Shown here: in pieces, positions 45,095 through 57,134 of the stretch
Position numbering within the stretch: the first letter of the stretch is position 1
Layout: the number at the start of each line of letters is the position of its first letter
Source of the DNA: Pseudoduganella lurida
Lineage (GTDB): Bacteria > Pseudomonadota > Gammaproteobacteria > Burkholderiales > Burkholderiaceae_D
NCBI RefSeq assembly: GCF_007830455.1
Contig: NZ_VLLB01000005.1
Location: forward strand, 248,001-312,000
DNA: 64,000 nt
Reading direction: 5' to 3'
Notes under the pieces: model-generated
Database searches by the model: none
What the model was told of the DNA's origin: nothing
Seen by the model: the letters and a program-made list of their open reading frames with translations, nothing else
Translations under genes and position numbers: made by a program

Positions 45095-45523
45095 TCATCT
45101 GCCTCCTCCACCGGCGTCGGCGCTCGCACCTCGGTCCTCCCGCCCGTCATAAGCCTGCTGCGCCTGTGCGATGCGGCCGCCATGGCCCTTCGCCCACGCG
45201 ACCAGCGCCACGAACGGATCCTGCAGCGTGCGCCCCAGCGGGGTGATCGAATACTCGACGGCCACCGGCGACGAAGCGATCACCTTGCGGTGCACGAGGC
45301 CATTGCGTTCGAGCCGGCGCAGCGCTTCCGTCAAGGCCTTGTGCGTGATCGGGTCCAGCCGCCGCTTGATGGCGTTGAAGCGCGACGGTTGCGAGCAGAG
45401 CACCGTCAGGATCAGCACCGACCACTTGTTGGCCACCTGTTCCAGCACCGGGCGCGTGCTGTTGATCTCTGCCAGCACGGGGTTCAGTTCGTCGTCCAGT
45501 TTGTCCTTCGTTTCGCCGTGCAA
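45095..45523 (-). CDS. HxlR-family transcriptional regulator
   Basis: 142-residue winged-helix regulator (VANKWSVLILTVLCSQPSRF, then ALTEALRRLERNGLVHRKV, and VEYSITPLGRTLQDP). Start TTG 45523 is preferred because GGAGGG lies 5 nt upstream. An ATG at 45553 in the same frame has no ribosome site. The C-terminal ~20 residues are Gly/Asp-rich. It is divergent from an SDR gene whose promoter carries an inverted repeat shared with this gene's leader, so it probably represses both. A Cys is present in LCSQPS, which might allow redox sensing as in YodB/HypR. Confidence 0.82.
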   Translation of the reverse strand: MHGETKDKLDDELNPVLAEINSTRPVLEQVANKWSVLILTVLCSQPSRFNAIKRRLDPITHKALTEALRRLERNGLVHRKVIASSPVAVEYSITPLGRTLQDPFVALVAWAKGHGGRIAQAQQAYDGREDRGASADAGGGGR

Positions 45524-45531
45524 GGTATCCC

Positions 45532-45581
45532 TCCGTATATCTACGCTAGACATGGTGCGTAATTGACACTAAATATACGGA
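45532..45581. promoter_or_regulatory. Inverted repeat TCCGTATAT...ATATACGGA
   Basis: Perfect 9-bp arms at 45532-45540 and 45573-45581. The right arm lies between the -35 and -10 of the SDR promoter and the left one at the HxlR translation start. Probable HxlR operator. Confidence 0.6.
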
Positions 45582-45590
45582 ATGTATCAT
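45563..45590 (+). promoter_or_regulatory. Promoter of the SDR gene
   Basis: -35 TTGACA (45563-45568) and -10 TATCAT (45585-45590) with a 16-bp spacer that contains the ATATACGGA half-site. Confidence 0.65.
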
Positions 45591-45621
45591 CGGCCGTCCA
45601 GACCACTCGATAGGAACAACC

Positions 45622-46350
45622 ATGTTGAAACTCGAAGGAAAGACCGCCCTCGTCACCGGCGGCAGCAGCGGCATCGGCCTTGCGATCGCCCGGCGTTTCG
45701 CTGCCGAAGGCGCCCGCGTGTTCATCACGGGCCGCCGGCAGGCGCAGCTCGACGAAGCCGTGGCGCTGATCGGCGCCGGCGCGCAAGGCATCCAGGGCGA
45801 CGTGACGCAGGCTGCCGACCTGGATCGCCTGTTCGCCACGGTGCGGGAGGAGGCCGGCATGCTGGACGTGCTCGTGACGTCGTCCGGCGTGGCGGAATAC
45901 GCCCCGCTCGAGGCCACCACGACGGCGCATTTCGACCAGGCCTTCGACCTGAATGTGCGCGGCATGGTGTTCACGGTACAGCGGGCAATCGCGCAGATGG
46001 CGGACGGCGGCGCGATCGTGCTGATCGGCTCCATCGCGGGCAGCATCAGCAATCCCGGCTATGGCACCTACTCGGCCACCAAGGCGGCGGTGCGTTCGTA
46101 TGCACGGACCTGGACGAGCGAACTGGCGCCGCGGCGCATCCGGGTCAACACATTGAGTCCCGGGCCGATCGATACGCCGATGTTCGATGGGGTCAGCGAA
46201 GAGCTGCGCGCGACGGTGACGGCGCAGATTCCGTTCAAGCGGCTGGGCCGCCCCGAGGAGGTCGCGGCAGCGGCGCTGTTCCTGGCCAGCGCGGAGAGCA
46301 GCTATGTCGCCGGTGCCGAGCTGGCGATCGACGGTGGCATGACCGCCTGA
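45622..46350 (+). CDS. Classical short-chain dehydrogenase/reductase
   Basis: 242-residue cytoplasmic NAD(P)-dependent oxidoreductase. It shows cofactor motif TGGSSGIG (residues 13-20), VTSSGVAEY in place of the usual NNAG, catalytic Ser in LIGSIAGS, YSATK (Tyr/Lys) and PGPIDTPMF. Arg residues after the second beta-strand (TGRRQAQLDE) favour NADP(H). The C-terminus AELAIDGGMTA is normal. It is controlled by a promoter carrying a candidate HxlR operator and is a typical quinone or aldehyde-stress target, though the substrate is unknown. Confidence 0.9.
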   Translation: MLKLEGKTALVTGGSSGIGLAIARRFAAEGARVFITGRRQAQLDEAVALIGAGAQGIQGDVTQAADLDRLFATVREEAGMLDVLVTSSGVAEYAPLEATTTAHFDQAFDLNVRGMVFTVQRAIAQMADGGAIVLIGSIAGSISNPGYGTYSATKAAVRSYARTWTSELAPRRIRVNTLSPGPIDTPMFDGVSEELRATVTAQIPFKRLGRPEEVAAAALFLASAESSYVAGAELAIDGGMTA

Positions 46351-46372
46351 AGGCTGGCGGGAACGCCCGCGC

Positions 46373-48445
<2,073 letters not shown>

Positions 48446-48489
48446 GGATTTCCTTGGGACCGCCGCGCGCGAAGAGCGTGCGGCGCTTG

Positions 48490-48520
48490 ATTATAAACTC
48501 ACCTGCTTTCGATGTTGCAA
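48490..48520 (-). promoter_or_regulatory. Possible promoter of the GGDEF gene
   Basis: Minus-strand -10 TATAAT (48490-48495) and a TTGCAA -35-like element (48515-48520) with a long 19-bp spacer, 45 nt before the start codon. The region 48446-48596 is AT-rich. Confidence 0.4.
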
Positions 48521-48596
48521 TCCGGAACGAAAATACCACGGATATTTGTTTCGCGGCGTTTTAACCAGAATTTAACGTTAGCGGTGTTCCACGGAC

Positions 48597-50423
48597 TCAT
48601 GCCGCCAGCTGCTGCAGCAGGTACAGCCGCTGGTACAGGCCGCCGTCGATGCGCATCAGGTCCTCGTGCGGGCCGGCCTCCTCGATGCGGCCGTGGTTCA
48701 GCACGATGATGCGGTCGGCATCGCGGATCGTCGACAGCCGGTGCGCGATCGCCACGATCGTCACCTGGCCGCGCAGTTCGTCGAGCGCTTCCTGCACCAC
48801 CTGCTCGGTGGCGCTGTCGATGCGCGAGGTGGCTTCATCCAGCAGCAGGATGCGCGGCTGGCCGGCCAGGGCGCGGGCAATCGCGATCAGCTGCTTCTGG
48901 CCGGAGGACAGGCGTGAACCGCCTTCGCCCAGCAGCGTGTCGTAGCCGTCTTCCAGCGCCGTGATGAAGTCGTGCGCATGCGCCGCGCGCGCCGCCGTCT
49001 CGATGCGTTCGCGCGGCAGGCCGCGGCCCATGTCGATGTTCTCGTAGGCCGAGGCGGCCAGCAGGAACGGGTCCTGTGGCACCAGGCCCACGCGGGCGCG
49101 GAAGGCATCGTGGCCGATCGATTCGAGCGGCGCGCCGTTCATCAGGATGGCGCCGGGCCGCGCCGGATAGTAGCGCAGCAGCAGCGACAGCAGCGTGGAC
49201 TTGCCGCTGCCCGTGTGGCCGACGATGCCGTAGAACGCGCCCTGCGGAATGCGCAGCGACAGGTCGTGCAGCACGTTCTGGCCGGCGTGGTAGGCGAAAT
49301 CGAGATGGCGGATGTCGATGGCGGGCACGCCGGGGTCGGCCTCGCGCGCGGCATCCATGCCGGCATCCTTGCCATGCTCCGGCGCACCGGGTTCCTCCAC
49401 CAGCGCCTGCACGCGCGCGGCCGCGACCACGGACTGCTGCAACTGGCTGAACTGCATGGTGATCTGGATGAGCGGCTCGATCACGCGCGCGATGTAGCTG
49501 ATGAACGCGTACAGCACGCCCACTTCGGCGGCGCCCAGGGCGGCCGTTTCGGCGCGCAGGCCGAACACGTAGACGACGGCGGCCAGCAGGACCACGTTGA
49601 GCATGTCCAGCGCCGGGCGCAGGAAGCGCGCGTTGGCGCGGATCTCCGCCACGCGCTGCGTGTACTGGTCTTCGTTGGTGCGCGTGAAGCGGCCGGCGAA
49701 GCGTTCCTGCGCATTGTTCGCCTGCAGCACGCCCATGCCGCCGATCGATTCGGCCATCTGCGCGTTGATGTCGCTGCGCAGCTGGCGCGCCCTGGTGACG
49801 GCCGGCGCCGACTGGCGCTGGTACAGCCACACGATCAGGAACACGAAGGGCATCAGCGCCACCACGATGATCATCAGGCGCCAGTCCAGCCAGGCCATGG
49901 CGGCCACGGTGCCGACCAGCACGATGGTGCTGTCCAGGATCACGAACAGCACCTGGATGTACAGCGCCTTGACGGCCTCCGTGTCGTTCGTCACGCGCGA
50001 CACCAGCTGGCCCGTGATGGCGCGGTCGAAGTAGGCCATGGGCAGGCGCAGCACATGGTTGTAGACCTGCTCGCGCAGCCGCTGCACGGAACGCATCGCC
50101 AGGCCGGACAGGCGCACCAGCTGCAGGTAGCGCAGCCACGAGGCGGCCCAGCCGGTCGCCAGCACGCCGCCCAGCAGCAGCGCCATGGCCTGCCAGTCCA
50201 GCACGCGGGGCAGCAGGTGCTCGTCGATCAGGCGCTTGCCCAGCAGCGGGCCGAGCACCTCCAGGCCGGCGGCCAGGGCCAGCCACAGGATGGCCCATCC
50301 GAGGTGACCCCTGTCCGGTGCGGCGGCGTGGCGCAGCAGGCCGAATGCCTGGCGCATCTGCTGCCTGTGCATTAACTTGTCGTGGGGCGTAGCGCCTGGT
50401 TTTCGTGAATCGTCAGACTGCAT
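48597..50423 (-). CDS. ABC exporter half-transporter, MdlB/SmdB-like (consensus site)
   Basis: 608-residue type IV ABC exporter: six TM helices (about 30-320) and a nucleotide-binding domain with Walker A GHTGSGKST, ABC signature LSSGQKQLIAIARAL, Walker B LLLDEATSRID with the catalytic Glu, and the H-loop AHRLST. It begins 11 nt before the stop of its partner gene, starting at 50423 with GGAGG 9 nt upstream. With the partner it forms a heterodimeric exporter of the MdlAB/SmdAB type. The substrate is probably lipophilic or a drug. The large insertion between the TM and nucleotide-binding domains (AGMDAAREADPGVPA) is Asp/Ala-rich. Confidence 0.9.
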   Translation of the reverse strand: MQSDDSRKPGATPHDKLMHRQQMRQAFGLLRHAAAPDRGHLGWAILWLALAAGLEVLGPLLGKRLIDEHLLPRVLDWQAMALLLGGVLATGWAASWLRYLQLVRLSGLAMRSVQRLREQVYNHVLRLPMAYFDRAITGQLVSRVTNDTEAVKALYIQVLFVILDSTIVLVGTVAAMAWLDWRLMIIVVALMPFVFLIVWLYQRQSAPAVTRARQLRSDINAQMAESIGGMGVLQANNAQERFAGRFTRTNEDQYTQRVAEIRANARFLRPALDMLNVVLLAAVVYVFGLRAETAALGAAEVGVLYAFISYIARVIEPLIQITMQFSQLQQSVVAAARVQALVEEPGAPEHGKDAGMDAAREADPGVPAIDIRHLDFAYHAGQNVLHDLSLRIPQGAFYGIVGHTGSGKSTLLSLLLRYYPARPGAILMNGAPLESIGHDAFRARVGLVPQDPFLLAASAYENIDMGRGLPRERIETAARAAHAHDFITALEDGYDTLLGEGGSRLSSGQKQLIAIARALAGQPRILLLDEATSRIDSATEQVVQEALDELRGQVTIVAIAHRLSTIRDADRIIVLNHGRIEEAGPHEDLMRIDGGLYQRLYLLQQLAA

Positions 50424-52164
50424 CGAGGCTGGCCTCCAGTTGTTGGTAGCGCCACTGGCTGGCATACCAGCCGTCCCGCGCCAGCAGCTCGTCGTGCGTG
50501 CCGCGCTCCGTGATGCGGCCCTGGCGCAGCACCACGATCAGGTCCGCGTTCACCACGGCCGACAGCCGGTGGCTGGCGATGATCGCGCTGCGCACCGGCC
50601 GGGCGCGGCGCAGTTCTTCCAGGTGGTCGAGGATGCGTGTTTCGGTGCCCGTGTCGACGGCGGACAGCGCATCGTCGAGCAGCAGCAGGTCGTTGTCGGA
50701 CAGGAGGGCGCGGGCGATCGCCACGCGCTGGCGCTGGCCGCCGGACAGCGTGATGCCCCGTTCGCCCACTTCCGTTTCGTACCGGTGCGGGAACAGCAGG
50801 ATGTCGTCGTGGATCGCCGCCAGGTCGGCGGCATGCTCGACCTGCGCGCGGGTGGCATCCGGCCGGGCCAGCGCGATATTGTCGGCGATCGTGGCGGAGA
50901 ACAGGAACGACTCCTGCGGCACCCAGCTGATGGCGCCGCGCAGCGCGGCCAGCGTGTAGTCGTCCAGCGCGTGGCCGCCCCAGCGCACGGCACCGGACTG
51001 CGGCACCAGCTGGCGCAGCAGCACGCGCAGCAGCGTCGACTTGCCGGCGCCGGTGGGGCCCACCAGGCCCAGCGTCTGGCCCGGCTGCAGGCGCAGCGAC
51101 ACGTCGTGCAGCGCCGGTTCGGCCTGGCCCGGATAGGCCACCGTCAGGTGCTCCACGGCCAGCTCGCCCGGCGCCAGGCTGGCGATCGTGCCACGGTCGG
51201 CGATGGTCAGCGGCGCGTCCAGCATCGGCTGCAGGCGCGCCAGGGCGGCTCGGCCCCGTTCGATCAGCGACAGCACCCAGCCGGCCGCGAACATGGGCCA
51301 GATCAGCTGGCCCAGGTACATCGAAAAACTGGTCAGCGCACCGATCGTCAGCTGGTTCGTCCACACCAGGTAGCCGCCCAGTCCCAGCGTCAGGCCGGTG
51401 GCGGCCGTCAGCGTCAGGCCCACGGCGGGTTCGTATGCGGCTTCCCAGCGCTGCGCCGTGAGGGCCGCATCGGAAGCCTTGCCGGCCAGCTGGCCGAAGG
51501 TGGCGCCGCTGCGCTGTTCGAGGCCGAGCGTGCGCAGCGTGCGTACGCCGGACAGCGTTTCCTGCACATGTTCGTTCAGGGCGGAGAAGCGCTGCAGCGC
51601 ATCGGCGGCGGCGGTGTGGATCTGGCTGGAGATGCGCCAGAACGCATACGCCATCAGGGGGAAGGGCAGCAGCGCGAACAGGGCCAGGCGCCAGTCGACG
51701 CCGAGAATCATGATGCCGACCACCATCACCAGCGACAGCGCGCCATCGAAGCCGGCCAGCATCGCCTCGCCGGCGGCCTGCTCGATCGCGTCGATGTCGT
51801 TGGTGGCCAGCGCCATCAGGTCGCCGGTGCGCTGCTTCTGGTAGAAGGCGGGACCCTGCAGGGTCAGGCGGCGGTAGAAGCGCGTGCGCAGTTCCACGCC
51901 GAGGCGGTAGGCGGCGGAATACAGCCGCACGCGCCACGCCACGCGCAGCACGTAGTTCGCCACGCCCACCAGCAGGAGCAGGCCGATGTCCCACAGCAGC
52001 TGGTCGCGTGTCATGCGGTGCGCCGCCAGCGCATCGATCATGCCGCCGATCTTGCGGGGGATCCAGACACCGATGACGGCCACCAGTACCAGCATCGCGC
52101 CGGCTGCCGCATAAGCGCGCCAGTGCGATCGCACGAAGCCGCCGATCAGCCTCGATAAACTCAT
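50413..52164 (-). CDS. ABC exporter half-transporter, MdlA/SmdA-like (degenerate site)
   Basis: 583-residue half-exporter with six TM helices and a nucleotide-binding domain: Walker A GPTGAGKST, signature LSGGQRQRVAIARAL and H-loop ASHRLSA. The Walker B is followed by Asp in place of the catalytic Glu (LLLLDDALSAVD), marking a degenerate ATP site, whereas the partner keeps Glu. Heterodimeric exporters with one degenerate site use ATP asymmetrically. The start at 52164 has AAAGGAT. The pair is separated from the phasin gene by an intrinsic terminator. Confidence 0.9.
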   Translation of the reverse strand: MSLSRLIGGFVRSHWRAYAAAGAMLVLVAVIGVWIPRKIGGMIDALAAHRMTRDQLLWDIGLLLLVGVANYVLRVAWRVRLYSAAYRLGVELRTRFYRRLTLQGPAFYQKQRTGDLMALATNDIDAIEQAAGEAMLAGFDGALSLVMVVGIMILGVDWRLALFALLPFPLMAYAFWRISSQIHTAAADALQRFSALNEHVQETLSGVRTLRTLGLEQRSGATFGQLAGKASDAALTAQRWEAAYEPAVGLTLTAATGLTLGLGGYLVWTNQLTIGALTSFSMYLGQLIWPMFAAGWVLSLIERGRAALARLQPMLDAPLTIADRGTIASLAPGELAVEHLTVAYPGQAEPALHDVSLRLQPGQTLGLVGPTGAGKSTLLRVLLRQLVPQSGAVRWGGHALDDYTLAALRGAISWVPQESFLFSATIADNIALARPDATRAQVEHAADLAAIHDDILLFPHRYETEVGERGITLSGGQRQRVAIARALLSDNDLLLLDDALSAVDTGTETRILDHLEELRRARPVRSAIIASHRLSAVVNADLIVVLRQGRITERGTHDELLARDGWYASQWRYQQLEASLDAV

Positions 52165-52257
52165 GACGTATCCTTTATGAAGGCCGAAAGGATACCTCAT
52201 GCCCGCCTGCGGTGTCGGCCGGATGGGTACGGCGCCGGACGGCGGTGGACCGACGAA

Positions 52258-52287
52258 CAACGGGCCGCGGAGGACGCGGCCCGTTTT
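52258..52287. terminator. Terminator between phasin and ABC operon
   Basis: Stem ACGGGCCGCG/CGCGGCCCGT (52260-52269 with 52275-52284) with a T-run on the plus strand. On the minus strand, which the phasin transcript uses, the T-run is weak (TTGTTCG). Confidence 0.6.
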
Positions 52288-52312
52288 GCTATCATCCGGC
52301 GGCCAGGCCGGC

Positions 52313-53305
52313 TTATTTGCGCGACTTGCCCGGCAGGTTCTTCAGCGTGGTGGACGGCTTGTCGGCCAGTGCGGCCACGGCTTCGGCGACGGGCTTGCTG
52401 GCCGGCTTGGCGCGCACGTTCTTCGTGGTGGCGGCGCCCTCGCCGTCGAACAGCGCGGCGGAGCCCGCGGCGGGGGCCGATTCGGCCACGGCGGCGGCGA
52501 TCTGTTCGACGGTTTTCTCGGTCGTGCCGGCCGCCTGCTCCACCACCGTACCGGTGACCGCCTGGGCCGAACCGGCGGCATTGGCGACATCAGAGACATT
52601 GGCGACATCGGCGACGGCCTGCGAGGCGGCGTCCACGGCCTGGCTGCCCGCTTGCGCCGCCGTGTCGGCCGCATCGAGCGTCTTGTGCGCAGCTTCTGCC
52701 GTGGCGTCGGCCACGGCGTCGCTGGCCTGCGCGCTTGTGTCCGACATTGCCTGCGCTGCCGCGGTGGTGGACCGGGCAGCCTGGCTGGCGGCGTCGATGG
52801 TGGCGGCGGCAACGGCTTCCGTGGCCTGCCGCGCTGCGGCTGCCATCTGTGCGGTGGCTTCCTGCGTCGCGGCCGCGGCGCTGTCGATCACGTCCCTGCC
52901 GGCCGCTGCGGCCTGCGGGAAGGTGGGCAGGCTGGGCAACTTCGGCAGCAGGCCCGCTGCCGCGCCGGTGGCGGCTTCGGTGCGGAACTGGTCGCGCGCC
53001 GTCTGCAGCAGTTCGGCATGCGTGGTGGCGGCGATCGAGAACAGCTCACGGCCGTACGAGGACAGCCCTTCCAGCGCCGAGAACGGGCGCGCCAGGTCCA
53101 GCGCCGCGCGGGGATCCTTCGCGTCGATCAGCTGGCGTGCCGCCGCGGTACCGCGTTCCGCCACATTGCGCGCGGTGCTGATGTTCAGCGCCAGCACCTG
53201 GCCGGCGCTGTCGAAGGTCTTTTTCAGGACGCTGTTCAGGAAATTCAACTGGCTTTCCAACTGGGACTTGCTCGTGGCGGAAATCTGCTCTGCAATCGAA
53301 GACAT
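52313..53305 (-). CDS. phaP: Phasin family PHA-granule protein
   Basis: 330-residue granule-coating protein. The N-terminal phasin domain (about 5-115: SIAEQISATSKSQLESQLNF, SALEGLSSYGRELFSIAATT, AELLQTARDQF) is followed by a 180-residue Ala/Thr-rich helical region of heptad-like AADTAAQAGSQAVDAASQAV and a basic Lys/Arg tail. Longer than the ~190 residues of typical PhaP because of this extension. GGGAGAG precedes the start at 53305. Two sites matching the Herbaspirillum PhbF consensus lie in its upstream region, so it is probably repressed by that regulator and induced by PHA accumulation. Confidence 0.88.
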   Translation of the reverse strand: MSSIAEQISATSKSQLESQLNFLNSVLKKTFDSAGQVLALNISTARNVAERGTAAARQLIDAKDPRAALDLARPFSALEGLSSYGRELFSIAATTHAELLQTARDQFRTEAATGAAAGLLPKLPSLPTFPQAAAAGRDVIDSAAAATQEATAQMAAAARQATEAVAAATIDAASQAARSTTAAAQAMSDTSAQASDAVADATAEAAHKTLDAADTAAQAGSQAVDAASQAVADVANVSDVANAAGSAQAVTGTVVEQAAGTTEKTVEQIAAAVAESAPAAGSAALFDGEGAATTKNVRAKPASKPVAEAVAALADKPSTTLKNLPGKSRK

Positions 53306-53360
53306 AAGCTCTCCCGATGATAGGAAATGTGGGGACGAATAAGAATGGATGAAGAACGGA

Positions 53361-53373
53361 TGGTGCATTGCAA
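53361..53373. promoter_or_regulatory. PhbF/PhaR-type operator 1
   Basis: TGGTGCATTGCAA matches the published consensus TG[N]TGC[N]3GCAA of Herbaspirillum PhbF at every fixed position. Located 56 nt upstream of the phasin start. Confidence 0.65.
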
Positions 53374-53437
53374 TAAAGTCATTCTAGCGATGAAAACTGG
53401 CCTTGCAAAGCGCTTTATACACTCTTTATTTTGGGAG

Positions 53438-53450
53438 TGATGCATTGCAA
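53438..53450. promoter_or_regulatory. PhbF/PhaR-type operator 2
   Basis: TGATGCATTGCAA is a second perfect consensus match, 77 bp from the first. The space 53306-53560 between the phasin and deaminase starts is AT-rich and otherwise shows no gene. Confidence 0.6.
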
Positions 53451-53560
53451 CATAAGCTGCTTACAAGCTTTTCCGGCTGGCGGGGACGGCAAGTTCGCCA
53501 TTGCGCACGGGCCGCCGCGCTGACTACAATCGGCTTTCAGCCAGCCGAAAGAATGCCCCG

Positions 53561-54841
53561 ATGGATATCGTCCTCCGCAATGCCGCGCTGCCCGATGGCC
53601 GCACGGGTATCGACATCGCCGTCGCCGACGGCCGCATCGCCGCCGTGGGCGAACGCCTGCCCGTGCAGGGCGCGCGCGAGATCGACGCGGCCGGCGACCT
53701 CGTCACGCCGCCGTTCGTCGACGCCCACTTCCACATGGACGCCACGCTGTCCTACGGCCTGCCGCGCGTGAACGACAGCGGCACGCTGCTGGAAGGGATC
53801 GCGCTGTGGGGCGAGCTGAAGCCGCAGCTGACGCAGGATGCGCTGGTGCAGCGGGCGCTCGACTATTGCGACTGGGCAGTGGCGCGCGGCCTGCTGGCGA
53901 TCCGCACCCACGTCGACGTGTGCGACGACCGCCTGCTGGCCGTCGAGGCGCTGCTGGACGTGAAGCGCCGCGTGGCGCCCTACATCGACCTGCAGCTGGT
54001 GGCCTTCCCGCAGGACGGCCTGCTGCGCAGCGCCACCGCGCTGGCCAACCTGAAGCGCGCGATCGGCATGGGTGTCGACGTGGTCGGCGGCATCCCGCAC
54101 TTCGAGCGCACGATGGCCGATGGCGCCGAGTCGGTGCGCATCCTGTGCGAGTACGCGGCGGCGCAGGGGCTCATGGTGGACATGCACTGCGACGAGTCGG
54201 ACGATCCCCTGTCGCGCCATATCGAAACGCTGGCGTACGAAACGCACCGCCTGGGCCTGGGCGGGCGCGTGACGGGCTCGCACCTGACCTCGATGCATTC
54301 GATGGACAACTACTATGTCAGCAAGCTGCTGCCGCTGATCGCGGAGAGCGGCGTGGCGGCGATCGCCAACCCGCTCATCAACATCACGCTGCAGGGCCGG
54401 CACGACACGTATCCGAAGCGGCGCGGCATGACGCGCGTGCCGGAACTGATGGCGGCCGGCGTGACGGTCGCCTTCGGCCACGACTGCGTGATGGACCCGT
54501 GGTACGGCATGGGCTCGGGCGACATGCTGGAGGTGGCGCACATGGGCCTGCACGTGGCGCAGATGACCAGCCAGCCGGCGATGCGCGCCTGCTTCGCCGC
54601 CATCACCGCCAATCCGGCGAAGATCCTGGGCCTGCAGGGCTACGGCCTGGAGCCGGGCTGCCACGCCGACCTGGTGCTGCTGGACGCGGCCGATCCCGTG
54701 GAGGCGATCCGCCTGCGCGCGGCGCGCCGGCTGGTGCTGCGGCGCGGCCGCGTGGTGGCCGAGGCGCCGCCCGCCGTGTCGCGCCTGGACCTGCCGGGCC
54801 GCCCGGCGTCGGTCGCATTCCGGCACCGCCGCGCCATGTGA
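53561..54841 (+). CDS. Cytosine deaminase-like amidohydrolase
   Basis: 426-residue metal-dependent hydrolase of the CodA type. The N-terminal beta-sandwich opens DIVLRNAALPDGRTGIDIAV. Metal ligands are visible: HFHMDATLSYGL (HxH-like), HCDESDDP, HLTSMHSMD and VAFGHDCVMDPWYGMGSGDM with the Asp of the active site. It probably deaminates cytosine or a related pyrimidine or isoguanine. No transporter (codB) is adjacent, which leaves the substrate open. It begins a run with a GNAT gene 13 nt on and pgm. The Shine-Dalgarno is weak (AAAGA). Confidence 0.82.
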   Translation: MDIVLRNAALPDGRTGIDIAVADGRIAAVGERLPVQGAREIDAAGDLVTPPFVDAHFHMDATLSYGLPRVNDSGTLLEGIALWGELKPQLTQDALVQRALDYCDWAVARGLLAIRTHVDVCDDRLLAVEALLDVKRRVAPYIDLQLVAFPQDGLLRSATALANLKRAIGMGVDVVGGIPHFERTMADGAESVRILCEYAAAQGLMVDMHCDESDDPLSRHIETLAYETHRLGLGGRVTGSHLTSMHSMDNYYVSKLLPLIAESGVAAIANPLINITLQGRHDTYPKRRGMTRVPELMAAGVTVAFGHDCVMDPWYGMGSGDMLEVAHMGLHVAQMTSQPAMRACFAAITANPAKILGLQGYGLEPGCHADLVLLDAADPVEAIRLRAARRLVLRRGRVVAEAPPAVSRLDLPGRPASVAFRHRRAM

Positions 54842-54854
54842 CCGGCCGCCGCCG

Positions 54855-55409
54855 ATGAAGATCCTGGAGACGGAGCGCCTGCTGCTGCGCACGCTGGCCA
54901 CCAGCGACGCGGCGTTCTTCCTGGCGCTCGTCAACGAGCCTTCCTGGCTCGCCAACATCGGCGACAAGAACATCCGCACGCTGGAGGCGGCCAGTGCGCA
55001 CATCCTGTCCGGTCCGATGCAGATGCAGCGCCGTCTCGGCCATTCGCTGTACCTGGTCGAACGCAAGGGAGATGGCATGCCGCTCGGCCTGTGCGGCCTG
55101 ATCCGCCGCGAAGCGCTGCCCGACACGGACATCGGCTACGCGCTGGCACCGCGCCACTGGGGGCAGGGCTATGCGTTCGAGGCGGCGGCCGGCGTGGTGC
55201 GCCACGCCCGGAGCGTGCTGGGCCTGCGCCGGCTGTTCGGCATCACGGACCCCGGCAACGCTGCCTCCATCGCGCTGCTGCACAAGCTGGGCATGCAGTT
55301 CGTGCGCCGCACCCACCTGCCGCCGGCGGGGCGCGACACGAATGTGTACTGCCTCGAGTTCGGTCCGGCCGAAGCGTGCCGGACGCCCCCGCACGATCCG
55401 ACGCGCTAA
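54855..55409 (+). CDS. GNAT N-acetyltransferase, RimJ/RimL-like
   Basis: 184-residue acetyltransferase. The N-terminus ILETERLLLRTLATSDAAF and the acetyl-CoA binding segment GYALAPRHWGQGYAFEAAAG are typical of the RimJ subgroup, followed by NAASIALLHKLGMQFV. It follows the deaminase by 13 nt and precedes pgm by 42 nt, so it is probably cotranscribed. The acceptor (protein N-terminus or small amine) is unknown. Confidence 0.85.
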   Translation: MKILETERLLLRTLATSDAAFFLALVNEPSWLANIGDKNIRTLEAASAHILSGPMQMQRRLGHSLYLVERKGDGMPLGLCGLIRREALPDTDIGYALAPRHWGQGYAFEAAAGVVRHARSVLGLRRLFGITDPGNAASIALLHKLGMQFVRRTHLPPAGRDTNVYCLEFGPAEACRTPPHDPTR

Positions 55410-57095
<1,686 letters not shown>

Positions 57096-57134
57096 GGGCC
57101 GGCGCCGGGCCGGGTGGCCGGCACCGGCGCGCGA

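Noticed and set aside
45524..45553. ATG 45553 as the HxlR start
   Set aside because: No ribosome site, whereas TTG 45523 has GGAGGG at ideal spacing and the operator arm falls in the leader.
52313..53305. Phasin tail as an antifreeze or LEA protein
   Set aside because: The N-terminal phasin domain and two PhbF operators explain it. The Ala-rich tail is a common phasin extension.
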